Source: Blastomussa wellsi (taxonomy: Eukaryota; Cnidaria; Anthozoa; Scleractinia; Plerogyridae). From it: DNA of 64,000 nt. The stretch covers positions 6,734,573 to 6,798,572 of the forward strand of contig OX393572.1 in NCBI GenBank assembly GCA_947652115.1. Direction: 5' to 3'. The notes under the pieces were generated by a model, which saw only the letters and a list, made by a program, of their open reading frames with translations, did not search any database and was not told where the DNA came from. Below, one piece after another: positions 33,645-44,094 of the stretch (positions are counted from its first letter, which is position 1; each line of letters starts with the position of its first letter). The translations under genes were made by a program, and so were the position numbers.

Positions 33645-34325
33645 AATCCGTTTCCAAAAATTTGTTAATTCGAATAAATACTATTGTCAAACAAAATGTT
33701 GCAGAAGCAAAGAAAATAATCGTCAACAAATCCGGGCGATCGCTTCGATTTGTACTGAACATGTCACGCAAGGCAAGGTCTGGTAAGTGAAAGTGGACTA
33801 CAAGTCATCAAAAATTGGGATGGGGTGCCCTGGAAAAATTAAGACTAGCCACGTTCACTGCTTAACTCTGACTTACCATAATCTTTGTACGACATCTTTG
33901 GATGAACAGAATGCCAGATGTCAGTAGGTACCAGTTAATACTAAGTTAATTCTGCAAAAAAAATAATAAAGAGGTGCATGTAATTTTTGTGTTATGAATA
34001 TTCCCAAATTGAATAATAAGACCCGTAAGTGTCCATAAGTACATTTTTCTAATGCATACAATGTCTAAAGGTTAATCTTTAAGTATGGTTTACTTCGGTT
34101 AGAAAGGAAAGAGAGGTTTAATTTCTTAAGAGCATCACAGCCTTAAAGCGCATTATCCTGGAGACTTCAACGTCATTTGTAATATTTCTTTCCGTATTTA
34201 CTTTTTCTCTTTTTTTTTGGTAAAGCTTTATTTCAATAAAACACAAATCTGTACAATAATTAACATATAAAGGAGAGAAAAACTATTGAAACTGCATAAC
34301 TAAATAAAAAAGGCGAAGGTGCAGC
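33645..34325. other. No gene recognised
   Basis: AT-rich sequence; a T-run near 34210 followed by CAATAAAAC may be a short retroelement tail in reverse. Confidence 0.4.
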
Positions 34326-34328
34326 AGT

Positions 34329-34487
34329 AGTAGCCTGCAAAGCAGGCGGTTTTTGTGGGGGAAAGGGTTCGCCTCCCCCTCTCTTTTTTCCTCTCTCCAG
34401 TGTTCGCGCGCTGAAAATGGCCGCCGGTCTTTCGTGATCGCTATTTTTGAAGCGTTCCCCCACAAAAACCGCCTGCTTTGCAAGCTA
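34329..34487. mobile_element. MITE, GCAAAGCAGGCGGTTTTTG ends
   Basis: Inverted arms GCAAAGCAGGCGGTTTTTGT and ACAAAAACCGCCTGCTTTGC, about 35 bases each, with a loop of about 90 bases that is C/T-rich. Confidence 0.8.
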
Positions 34488-34582
34488 CAGCCAGTAGCTA
34501 TTTTAGCATCAAAATAAGTAGCATCTCAAATACTCAGGAAAGCGAGCAACATAATCGTGTACAGAGAATAAAAGTCACAAAC

Positions 34583-34752
34583 CTTTTCCAAAGTTTGCTT
34601 GAAGTATATCTTCTTTGCTCCCTTCAGCCGAGCTGCAACGAAATGCGATGACCCTTTCTCGAAAACGTTTGTTTAGACTCTGCCAGCGGCAACTGGTACT
34701 TTAACACCTCACTTCATCAGCCAATCATTGATAAGAATGAAGCGGAGAAACG
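34583..34752 (-). promoter_or_regulatory. Outward-facing copy (left) of a 170-bp segment ending in a donor-like site
   Basis: On the minus strand this aligns with 40555-40721 on +. Shared blocks are TCAATGATTGGCT.ATGAA (an inverted-CCAAT-like ATTGG), GCAGAGTCT, GCATTTCG, CTCGGCTGA and ATACTT.AAGCA.ACTTTG, ending AAAAG|GT. The pattern (CCAAT-like box, then a segment ending in AAAAG|GTTTGTG) is what a promoter plus 5' non-coding exon would look like. It points toward the minus-strand zinc-finger gene 7.9 kb away. Function is inference. Confidence 0.35.
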
Positions 34753-35390
34753 ATCGACTTTCAATGACCCAATTGCATTTGCTACATCCAAACAATGAAA
34801 ATACGCAAAACGTCCAGTCTGAATTGTTGCGCAATGAATAATGGAGTTATTCAAGAAGGAAAAAACGATCAATTATCTTCCAAACAATATTGGACCACGA
34901 AAGATATCATTGGAGCCGGTATTTAATGATTCACCAAGGTAGATGCTTCTATGCATCTTGTCCGGCCAATTATCAAATTAAAGGTTACATTAGGGTGGAC
35001 CTTTTTGGAAATTTAAGGTTTCGACTTCGTTAGTTATTTAACGCTGCAAAAACCTTCGAACACTCGATTAAATAAAAGCAACAAACATAAACAGCATGAG
35101 ATCATGTGTTTGTAGCGGATATGTAATGCAATCAAGCCGGATGAGTCCTTTGTGTTAACAGCGGATGTTATTCGAGTCTGGGTACCATTTTCTTGGTATA
35201 AGCGGAAAAATAATGAAGTCAAATTTCGACCACGTAGTCGTATCCGTCCTGGAATAGCTTGCAAGTTTTTGAACAGCTCCAAACAGCCACATGCCTCCTT
35301 TCGCTGGTTGCAGTCGATTCAGTCAATGATTCAATGATTCTGATCAGTGAATTGTTAACTATTGAATACAGCGATTCATGATTAGCTGCA

Positions 35391-35914
35391 TGTTCATTTA
35401 AAGCGGAAAATATATATACATCCGCTCTCTATCAGCAGTCTAAGTCAGTCTAAGTAAACAATAATGTATTTTCGTGAGTCACTTGAGATGTAGCCTGCGA
35501 ACACAGACGGATTTCGACAAAGCCGGGAATCCGTCTGTGTTCGCAGGCTACTTGAGCTAGTCTTGGCGATGAGGTGGACTGGGAGGCAACAAACAAATAC
35601 TAATATACTACTATTAGTAATATTGTAACATAAAATCGTAAAATTTGATTGTTTTCTCGGTGATCATCGAACTACGACTTAAATTTTTGCAAAGGTCTTC
35701 CATCTAATTACCCCAGTTGATTCAACGGGTCTCATATCGATCAGAGAGTGGATTTCGGTGAACAAGACTTTTCAGAGTAACGAAATCTTTTCTGTCGACC
35801 CCCTTGTATACCCTGTGCCTGATGCATTTTGCTGAAATACTTCAGTAATACGGCATCGTTCAACAGGTAATATTCTGATTGAGAGCGGATGTACCTTTTC
35901 CGCTTAAATGAACA
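35391..35914. repeat. Inverted-repeat element inside unit 1
   Basis: TGTTCATTTAAAGCGGAAAA and ACATCCGCTCTCTATCAG at 35391-35434 face GAGAGCGGATGT and TTTTCCGCTTAAATGAACA at 35881-35914. The same arms occur in unit 2 (37066-37100 and 39397-39436). Confidence 0.65.
35490..35551. repeat. 26-bp-arm hairpin, GTAGCCTGCGAACACAGACG
   Basis: GTAGCCTGCGAACACAGACG faces CGTCTGTGTTCGCAGGCTAC across a loop of about 14 bases. Copied in unit 2 at 37152-37213. A shorter relative (GCCTGCGTC / GACGCAGGC) is at 48173-48218. Confidence 0.85.
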
Positions 35915-36269
35915 TCCGGTTCATGTCGAAAGTTGTGTTCAACACAACACTTTCACGCTAATGCTTCTCAACAAAAAAACGTCCTTGGACGTCCTTGACA
36001 CACCCAACACCACTAAAAACAGGAAGCAAATACCATGCATACCGTGTCCCTTTTCTATTTTCGTATATTAACAGGATTATAGCTAAACTAGTGAAACCTG
36101 CGCTAGCACCCAAAGCAAACTGTTGTATGGTGCCATTTTGGAGTAACAATCCATTGTTCAAAACATTCACTGGCGCCGCGAAAACAGCAATGGTTTAACT
36201 GTCGAAAGTACGGTTATTACTGGTTTGCGCGCATGGAGGGCCGGCAACTTTAACGATCTTTTAAGATTA

Positions 36270-36395
36270 TTAAAATAAAGATGAAAGAAAGATGAAATGA
36301 ACAATTCTGAGTCCACGTCAGGATACGAAGTTATGACCTCCCAAACACCGGTCGGGCGCTCTAACCAACTAAGCTACGAAAACTCTTGGTGTGTT
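36270..36395 (-). mobile_element. tRNA-derived SINE (Thr-like head)
   Basis: The minus strand reads GTAGCTTAGTTGGTTAGAGC (A box), CCCGACCGGTGTTTGGGAGG (anticodon arm with a good 5-bp stem) and GGTCATAACTTCGTATCC (degraded B box), followed by a SINE-like tail. Same sequence at 39796-39905 through the duplication. Confidence 0.7.
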
Positions 36396-36527
36396 AATAT
36401 GACTCGCTTCCTGCATGTTGAAACAACATGTGTGTTATAAATATGCACTTTCAGCTCGGTGAATGAATGATAAATAAAGATGAAAGATAAAATTATCTGG
36501 TCTAACGGATTTTTTTATGAAAGATAC

Positions 36528-36565
<38 letters not shown>

Positions 36566-38119
36566 AAAAGAAGAAGCCTGAAAAAATCACGGCAATGAAT
36601 AATGGAGTTATTCAAGAAGGAAAAAACGATCAATTATCTTCCAAATAATATTAGACCACGAAAGATATCATTGGAGTCGCTATTTAATGATTCACCAAGG
36701 TAGATGCTTCTATGTATCTTGTCCGGCCAATTATCAGATTAAAGGTTACATGAGGGTGGACCTGAGATCATGTGTTTGTAGCGGATATGTAATGCAATCA
36801 AGCCGGATGAGTCCTTTGTGTTAACAGCGGATGTTATTCGAGTCTGGGTACCATTTTCTTGGTATAAGCGGAAAAATAATGAAGTCAAATTTCGACCACG
36901 TAGTCGAATTCGTCCTGGAATAGCTTGCAAGTTTTTGAACAGCTCCAAACAGCCACATGTCTCCTTTCGCTGGTTGCAGTTGATTCAGTCAATGATTCAA
37001 TTATTCTGATCAGTGAAGTGTTAACTATTGAATACAGCGATTCATGATTAGCTACATGTTCATTTAAAGCGGAAAATATACATCCGCTCTCTATCAGCAG
37101 TCTAAGTCAGTCTAAGCAAACAATAATGTATTTTCGCGAGTCACTTGAGATGTAGCCTGCGAACACAGACGGATTTCGACAAAGCCGGAAATCCGTCTGT
37201 GTTCGCAGGCTACTGAGCTAGTCTTGGCGATGAGGTCGACTGGGAGGAAACAAACAAATACTAATATACTACTATTAGTAATATTGTAACATAAAATCGT
37301 TAAATTTGATTGTTTTCTCGGTGATGATCGAACTACGACTCAAATTTTTGCAAAGGTCTTCCATCTTATTACCCTTCTTGATTCAACGGGTCTCATATCG
37401 ATCAGAGAGAGGACTTGGGTAAACAAGACTCTACAGTGTAACGAAATCTTTTCTGTTGACCCCATTGTATACCCTGTGCCTGATGCATTTTGCTGAAATA
37501 CTTCAGTCATTGACTTAAGGGCACACTGTTACGAGTATAACTTCAAAAATTCAACAGCCTAAAAACGTGCTTATACCACTGGACACCTACGAATAGTGGT
37601 CAGGTTTTAATAAAATTACTATGCCAGTGTACTTGAGTAATATCACTGTGATACTATCAGGAACTTAAGATCTCAACTTGAATAATTCAGGCTGAGTTTT
37701 TCAAGTTCTGTCCTTGTGATTTGAAAAAATTGACGAAAACTATTTACGGTCACCCTTTTCTTTAAGATATTTGCCTGATATTGATCTATTTATGTTGTAG
37801 GAGCATTTCTTGTCAGTCCTAATTTTGAGGCAATTTTGCTGAAAAAAAAAGCCGAAAAATGCCCGTGACAGTGTCCCTTTAATATAATCGATCAGGTGAA
37901 ATAATATACAGCTGCTTATCAACTTGCAAAGTTGAACAACAAGGTCCTTGAATTGCTCTTGACACGCCCGACTTCACTAAGCGGTAATGAAAAGCATATG
38001 ATGCTTTCTTTCGTTTTTGCATTTTTAATAAGAATTATTTCCGTGCCCCTAGCGTCAATAATTTTACTTCAAACGTCCTTTTTTAAGTCTGTAACACAAA
38101 GGTAACTAAAAAATCTATA

Positions 38120-38120
38120 G

Positions 38121-38165
<45 letters not shown>

Positions 38166-38275
38166 GTATAACAATATGATATGGTTTTATCAACTGGGTT
38201 GATAACGTGAATTGGCCACCGTAAAGAGATTCAAGAGCTGACGTTTCGAGTGTTGGCCCTTAGTCGGAGCGAATC
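38120..38275 (-). mobile_element. Penelope-like terminal repeat with hammerhead-like motif
   Basis: The minus strand reads CTCCGACTAAGGGCCAACAC then TCGAAACGTCAGCTC, the layout of the hammerhead-type motif found in Penelope-like terminal repeats (with changes in the CTGACGA half). It continues into AATCTCTTTACGGTGGCCAA, the sequence that forms the palindrome at 12131-12265. Confidence 0.6.
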
Positions 38276-38435
38276 CGAAAATGTTTCCTTTGAATCATTC
38301 AAACTGTTGAATAAATTCATTTTATGTGAGTTCTGCAATTGAATGGTCGAGCTAGTTTGATTAGCAATTTTATTTAGTAAATTTAAATTTTGTATCGACC
38401 TTAATTGAAGGGTTGATATTCGAGACTCCGGCCGG

Positions 38436-38720
38436 TTGTTGAAGATGCATTTTACTTATAACAGTCAGTGTATCAGAGCTGAGGAGTTAAAACCAACATT
38501 AGGCTGGCCCAGCCTTCAAGCACGCAGAAATTATCTCAAATGCGTTTTAGTCCAAAAATGTCTTCACGGAATAGTGCTTTCGTACTTACTTTCAGGGTTT
38601 AGGTACGCGCACTTTTTCCATGGCTATAACACCGCCCCTTGCAAAAACTGCCAAGTACGAAAGGAGCTTCAGAATAAATGGTGTTCTAACCTCTTCCGAG
38701 AAACATTAGGCAAGTCAGAG
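38436..38720 (+). pseudogene. LINE ORF2 C-terminal fragment, frameshifted
   Basis: Reads LGWPSLQARRNYLKCVLVQK, CLHGIV.SYLLSGFRYAHF and, after a frame change near 38630, PPLAKTAKYERSFRING. This is the extreme C-terminal region of CR1/jockey-type LINE polyproteins. No 5' part is present. Confidence 0.65.
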
Positions 38721-39984
38721 AAAATCATAAACTTTAACGCCTGCGGTGCATGTTGCCTTTTATTGTCATATCTTCTTTTAATGTTTGAATTCTTTGTTTT
38801 GTGTTCTGTCAAGGCTCCATTTAAACTAGCTCTGTTAAATCGGATGCCCCTGGATAACACAAAATAAATAACTTTGATCGGTAGAACGTCTGCAGAGTAT
38901 TCAAACATGATATGATATGTGTGGAGGCCTGATACTCAGGCTATAACAGTTCGGTTTTTCTACTCAAGCTAGTACCAGAATTTTGTGTATTCAACTTTTT
39001 TGTGTATCCGCCTTATGACTACTTCTAATGGTAAGTACTTCGAAAGCACAGCTCTCTTTGAACCGTACAAGTTAATCTTATTTTCAATTATTTCAGTGAC
39101 ACAAAATGTGGTTTTAATAAACAGAAAGACAAAACAAATGAAATTGGACAGGATACGTGCGTAGTGGGCATAAGAGACAATAAGAAATTTCCAATCGGTC
39201 AAAAAAATGGTTAGAAAATAGAATGTACAAGAAGTGTAAATAAAGCGTAATATAGCTAGTGTTAATATTTCCAGCATTCATACCAGACTGCCAAGGAGAG
39301 ACATTTTATAATCTGCTTTAATTAGCTTCTTGTCTATGATTCTCAAACAACGAAACACAGCCTTGCCAATATACGGCATCGTTCAACAGGTAATATTCTG
39401 ATAGAGAGCGGATGTAGCTTTTCCGCTTAAATGAACATTCAGTTCGTGTCGAAAGTTGTGTTCAACACAACACTTTCACGCTAATGCTTCTCAACAAAAA
39501 ACGTCCTTGGACGTCCTTGACACACCCAACACCACTAAAAACAGAAAGCAAATACCATGCATACCGTGTCCCTTTTCTATTTTCGTATATTAACAGGATT
39601 ATAGCTAAACTAGTGAAACATGCGCTAGCACCCAAAACAAACTGTTGTATGGTGCTATTTTGGAGTAACAATCCATTGTTGAAAACATACACTGGCGCCG
39701 CGAAAACAGCAATGGTTTAACTGTCCAAAGTACGGTTATTACTTGTTTGCGCGCATGGAGGACCTGCAACTTTAACGATCTTTTAAGATTATTAAAATAA
39801 AGATGAAATGAACAATTCTGAGTCCACGACAGGATACGAAGTTATGACCTCCCAAACACCGGTCGGGCGCTCTAACCAACTAAGCAACGAAAACTCTTGG
39901 TGTGTTAATATGACTCGCTTCCTGCATGTTGAAACAACATGTGTGTGATAAATATGCACTTTCAGCTCGGTGAATGAATTATAA

Positions 39985-40029
39985 ATAAAGATGAAAGATA
40001 AAATTATCTGGTCTAACGGATTTTTTTAT

Positions 40030-40079
<50 letters not shown>

Positions 40080-40100
40080 AGAAGAAGCCTGAAAAAATCA

Positions 40101-40133
<33 letters not shown>

Positions 40134-40173
40134 TGATACCGGTGTGATGCTCTACCAAATGAGCTATGAAGCC
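39985..40173 (-). mobile_element. tRNA-derived SINE, most complete copy
   Basis: The tRNA-like head at 40173-40102 reads GGCTTCATAGCTCATTTGGT.., GGTCACGGGTTCGAATCCCG and TTGAAGCC: a full acceptor stem, D arm and perfect T arm, but the anticodon stem is poorly paired. The body continues CTGATTTTTTCAGGCTTC and CCAATTGCTTAAATTGGAAA, shared with 780-868. Because of the attached body and the weak anticodon arm it is a SINE, not a tRNA gene. Confidence 0.75.
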
Positions 40174-40554
40174 AAACATTGGGAGCGACGTCAATTTATC
40201 GAGTCAATATGTTTGGTATATTATGCTCGTGGATTTGTTTAGGTCCACATCTATTTCATAGATTTGATAACATTGTGGTTAATGTGTTATCGATTCCAAT
40301 GATATGCCAGCTTTGTGCAGTGTCATCCTGAGTGGTCCAATATCGTTCTAAAGATAACGGACTGTTTTTTTTTTTTTTTCTTGTTAACAATACGCTATTG
40401 ATAATTGCTTAACCATTTCCGTGCACAGGAAGTCTTGTCACTTTTTTCCTTGATCACGAGCCATTTCCACAGGAAGTTCTTAGTTGCATTTCATTTGACC
40501 TTTGGGCTGCAATATTTTTTTTCCTTGTTTGAGCTGGGCTATTGAAATTAAGTG

Positions 40555-40721
40555 TTTTTCCGCTTCAACCTAATCAATGATTGGCTAATGAACTGGGGCG
40601 TGAAAATAGCATTTGTTACGAGCAGAGTCTTAAAGCGTTTTCAGCGAAGAATGATAGCATTTCGCTACATCTCGGCTGACGAGAGCATAGAAGGGAATAC
40701 TTGAAGCAGACTTTGTAAAAG
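40555..40721 (+). promoter_or_regulatory. Outward-facing copy (right) of the 170-bp segment; candidate 5' exon of the 45.8-57.3 kb gene
   Basis: It aligns with the reverse complement of 34583-34752. It ends TTTGTAAAAG|GTATGTG, a good donor, and carries ATTGG in CAATGATTGGCT about 130 bases upstream of that donor. The next acceptor used by the + gene (TTATGTTTCAG at 45784) lies 5 kb downstream and opens an exon with 6 untranslated bases before the ATG, so a non-coding first exon must exist upstream; this is the best candidate seen. Confidence 0.35.
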
Positions 40722-40759
40722 GTATGTGCATTGTATTCTCTTGACGTTCGTACTAGTTA

Positions 40760-41255
40760 TATGGTCTCCGGTACCCGAGACAACCCTCCCTCCCGGGACA
40801 ACTTTACCGAGCGTTTATGTGACAAAAAATTGTCCCTGTCAGCTGAGTTAAAGTCTACCCTGCTTGGTTATTCATAAAGTATTTTAATGTTCAACTCGCC
40901 AGTTATCCTTCTTCCTTTAAATTTCTTTCGTTTATTCGATCACTGGAAGCCTTGCTGGGTTAAATTATATTTCTTTAGAGCAATTTTTGGCTTAAAAAGC
41001 TAAAAACCAGACAGTACGTTACACTCGCCACGCTAAGAGTTGTCCCGGGTAGGCGAGCCAAAATGTCAGTATATGAGAAATAGTTGTTCCATCTACCAGG
41101 GCTACCCTAGCTGCCGAGACGAGACAACTCGCCTACCCGAGACAACTCGGGTAGGATCATATAAACGGTTGGCGGAATTTTTCAACATTTTAGTGAAAAA
41201 TTAGCTCGCCCAGGGTAACTCGGGGGAAGGGTTTTCTCGGGTACCCGAGACCATA
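40760..41255. mobile_element. ~500-bp element with TATGGTCTCCGGTACCCGAG ends
   Basis: The left end is TATGGTCTCCGGTACCCGAG; the right end is CTCGGGTACCCGAGACCATA. Repeated CCCGAGACAACTCG / CGAGTTGTCTCGG-like motifs lie inside. A degraded relative may be at about 47225-47315 (ACAACTTT.., CATATAAACG..). Confidence 0.75.
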
Positions 41256-41432
41256 TAAATGGGGCCTCATTTATTGTATCGAAAAACAGTTCCTCGGGGA
41301 TTTCAGTTTTTAACTGTCTCTTCTACGACAGCTGAAGTGTTTACAACTTCGGGGAAAAGTTTAATACCATAAATTTCAAGGCAGCTATATTGAATTTTGG
41401 AAGTGCGGTCAAATTCATGTGATTGAAATTGC

Positions 41433-41552
41433 CCGCGATTCGACATTAAAGTTTCGCAAATGCGACATTGAAGTTTCACGATCCAACTTTAGTCTTTGAC
41501 AGTGCAACATTAGAGTTTCACAATGCGACATTGAAGTTTGACGATGCGACTA
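41433..41552 (+). repeat. ~27-bp degenerate tandem repeat (TGCGACATTGAAGTTTCAC)
   Basis: Four to five units of GCGACATTGAAGTTTCACGA type. One frame gives a repeated FHNATLKFDDAT-like peptide, without other coding support. A 16-base repeat, CATTTTATGCTTGTTT, follows at 41619 and 41650. Confidence 0.6.
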
Positions 41553-41712
41553 TTTGTTCACGCGATATTCCCGTCACGCATTTTCTATTTCACGCCCACC
41601 ATCCGACATACTTGCCATTTTATGCTTGTTTCAACATGCTTGGTTGGCATTTTATGCTTGTTTCACTTTTTTACTTCCGAAGCGCTTGAAAAATCAACCC
41701 TTTAAAGAGGAC

Positions 41713-41797
41713 CATAGGCGTACGGGCAATTTTTTGCCATGGGGGTTGAACCATTTGCCAAAAAAATTTTCCCAAGTTGCCTTGCCCAAATTTTCTC
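41713..41797. mobile_element. Truncated copy of the CATAGGCGTACGGGC MITE
   Basis: CATAGGCGTACGGGC, then GAACCAT.TGCC, CCCAAGTTGCCTTGCCCAAA and TTTTCTC as in the reverse complement of 43821-43969; similarity stops at about 41797. Confidence 0.7.
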
Positions 41798-41926
41798 TAT
41801 CGATGGAGAGGCTGCCGCATTTAATTCCCAAGTATGCACTCAGCGTCGTGGAAGACCGGCCTTCAATCTGAAGGCGGAGGAATTATGTATTTTCCTAGAG
41901 GAGTGGTTCAAAATCCTCAGGGAGGA

Positions 41927-42547
41927 GGGGGGGGGGGGGGGGGGGGGGGGGTTCTCGAAGTATACATGACGGAGAGGTCCGAAATACCCAAGACGGAAAT
42001 TTTAGACCCAAAAAATACCTGGCATCAAAATTTCCAACGTTAACCCCCCAAAAAAACTTAAATACCTCAATACTGATTTAATCAATCAAGCAGAACTTTC
42101 TAATGCATGATTTTGCATCAATAAGCTTTTCGTTGTCACGCTGCAGGTTTACTGGCTTCACATACTCTGTGCGTCTCCCAGTCGACATGAAAGACATTGT
42201 AATGAGTCATAGAGAAAAAAAGGAGAAGTAAACAAGATTACAAATGTTCATTGTATTGTGCAAATGTACATTCTTAATATTAACAGTTTTTCCGGAACAC
42301 ACGTCGCTGAAAAAAAGTTCGAATGAATATGTTTCTGATCCACTGATCGCAACGAAAACCCGAAACGAAAAGTTCGCTCGGAGATAAGACCCAAAAAAAT
42401 ACGCGTATTTTTTTAAGACCTAAAAAAGTAAGTGACAGATCTCTTGACCCCAAAAAATACCGGGCATGTAAATTTTCAACCCAAAAAATACGTCGGACCG
42501 CCCCGTCATGTATATTTCGAGTACCCCTCCCCCCCCCCCCCCCCCCC
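41927..42547. mobile_element. Foldback element bounded by G-run and C-run
   Basis: A 25-base G-run (41927-41951) followed by TTCTCGAAGTATACATGACG is mirrored by TATATTTCGAGTACCCC and a 19-base C-run (42529-42547). The arms extend about 100 bases with CCCAAAAAATACC motifs. Possible quadruplex-forming ends (inference). Confidence 0.7.
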
Positions 42548-42549
42548 TT

Positions 42550-43425
42550 GTGTTAAAATCCCCACAACCCACAGTAAGAAACAAGATGGCGGCTGTACAT
42601 TTTACCAAAATACCTTTCGAATCAAGCAAAGCCCACTGGTGATATAGAAAGGTGTGGTTTAACGGAAGTCGTTCCTTGTACTAACAACATTTCCCTTGCC
42701 AAGTTTTTTGCTCTCTTAGGGTTTTCACACTTAAAGAATTATAGGTAAATGGACCAGTCGCCATCTTTTTCCTTAGGGTGGATTGCACTTCTATTCAGGG
42801 TGTCCACACGAACAATAGAGAGAATGCAGAAGTATGGCCTTTCTGTATCAGGCTACAATAAACTGATTATAATTGGCCGATATGGGGAAGCACTTTTGGT
42901 CACGCATTCGACAGCTGGCGTGATTTTGTGTCTTTTGAGTACGATTCTGAAAATTTTTGGACGAGTGCAAAATCATTTGCCCAAACTAATTCTATACATA
43001 TTGTAAGACCTATCTTTCTACAATTAAAATTCTCATCTCATGGAATTCCGAGATATGACACATGGTGAAAATCGCCATTCTTTTGACCGATCGATTAACA
43101 TAACATGGAAGTTAGGTCTCAATTTGTTTACCGTTAAACAATTAGATTAAACCAATTCTTTTGAAATCATGCTTTACTTGATGAGAAAGAGTCATAAAAT
43201 AAGTTGGTTGCATTAAAATAAAAAATGGTTGATTTTCAACCCAATTTTCACCTCATTAATTTGAGTCTGGAAGTGAAATCGAAAATGTCGTTTTTCTCGG
43301 AAAAGCAAAAGCATTTTATGTACGAATTTCCTCTTACGAGCCTTTTGCTGAGGAATTTCGTAGACGCCTCGGTTCGTATTTTCGTGACGAAACTTTTATC
43401 TTAATTTCGATTCGCTGAATATCAG
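42550..43425. other. No gene recognised
   Basis: AT-rich; no shared repeat except the edge of the element at 43433. Confidence 0.4.
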
Positions 43426-43432
43426 TGACGCC

Positions 43433-43660
43433 ACCCATTTTCATTAATGTGCCAACCAGAAAACTATTGGCTAGTTAAACTTGTTGGCTATTGAAATAAC
43501 AAAAACAATGTTCCCAAGAGTGATATTTCTTGTTTACAAACATTGACCTCACATTTCGTTTGATATTTAAATTTTCCAACCACGGATCAAAAGAAGTCAT
43601 TTTTTCAAAAGCCAGTTAGATTCTGGTTGGCATATTAACAACAATAGCCGACGTCACGCG
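43433..43660. repeat. Inverted-repeat element, ATGCCAACCAGAA arms
   Basis: GTGACGCCACCC..TTAATGTGCCAACCAGAAA faces the reverse complement TTCTGGTTGGCATATTAAC..GACGTCAC; about 37-base arms. It lies 13 bases before the next element. Confidence 0.6.
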
Positions 43661-43672
43661 AAACATCGCTAT

Positions 43673-44006
43673 AATAGGCCATTTTCGAGTTCCCTTGAGC
43701 CTCTATTCCAAAGCGAGTCTAAGTGCGAAAGTTTTGTGATGGTAATTAGTATTGCTTTCCATATGAATGAAAACTCATTTTCATTACAAAGCCTTAGACT
43801 TAGACTCGCCTTGAAATAGACATAGCCGTAGGGGCAGGGGGACTGCAGCCGGGGGAGGGAAATCAGAGTTTTTGGGCAGCATGAGAAAATTTGGGCAAGG
43901 CAACTTGGGAGAATTTTTTGGGCATATGGTTCACGGCCCCCCTGAAAAAAAAATGCCCGTACGCCTATGGAAATAGAGGCACAAGCGAACTCGGAAATGG
44001 CCTATT
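43673..44006. mobile_element. Outer MITE hosting a nested hAT-type MITE
   Basis: Ends AATAGGCCATTTTCGAGTTC and GAACTCGGAAATGGCCTATT are inverted. The element is interrupted by 43821-43969 with a perfect 8-base target duplication, so the host element is the older one. Confidence 0.8.
43821..43969. mobile_element. Nested hAT-type MITE with perfect 8-bp target duplication
   Basis: Ends CATAGCCGTAGGGGC and GCCCGTACGCCTATG. GAAATAGA occurs at 43813-43820 and again at 43970-43977. The same family is at 22375-22554 and 41713-41797. Confidence 0.9.
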
Positions 44007-44033
44007 GCAGCCGGCGAATGGAACGAAGCGCAT

Positions 44034-44089
44034 CTCAACGTCGTTCCCAGGGTCTCTCGAAAATCAGAGACCCTGGGAACGAGGTTGAG
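44034..44089. repeat. Hairpin repeat, CTCGTTCCCAGGGTCTCT type
   Basis: CGTTCCCAGGGTCTCTC faces GAGACCCTGGGAACG across AAAATCA. A related hairpin at 62371-62446 uses CGTCCCCAGAGCCCGCTTTT. Confidence 0.8.
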
Positions 44090-44094
44090 AGCCT

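Larger units (their letters stand above)
34838..36592. repeat. Segmental duplication, unit 1
   Basis: 34838-35848 is repeated at 36593-37508 (unit 2 lacks about 100 bases, 34998-35096). 35849-36592 is repeated at 39376-40108. The blocks are about 95% identical, so a unit of about 1.7 kb was duplicated in tandem. Frames of 60-80 codons that recur in both units are conserved only because of the duplication; no splice or domain support was seen. Confidence 0.85.
36593..40108. repeat. Segmental duplication, unit 2, split by a 1.87-kb insertion
   Basis: 36593-37508 and 39376-40108 together match unit 1. The junction ACTTCAGT|AATACGGC of unit 1 is interrupted here by 37509-39375. The insertion holds a Penelope-like terminus, a LINE fragment and otherwise unrecognised sequence. 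Confidence 0.8.

Noticed and set aside
35034..36948. Conserved minus-strand frame (MELFKNLQAIPGRIRLRGRN..) present in both duplication units
   Set aside because: Conservation comes from the recent segmental duplication; differences between units do not show coding bias and no domain is recognised.
40102..40173. A functional tRNA gene on the minus strand
   Set aside because: The T arm and acceptor are good, but the anticodon stem does not pair, and the sequence continues into the SINE body also found at 780-868 and 36490-36592.
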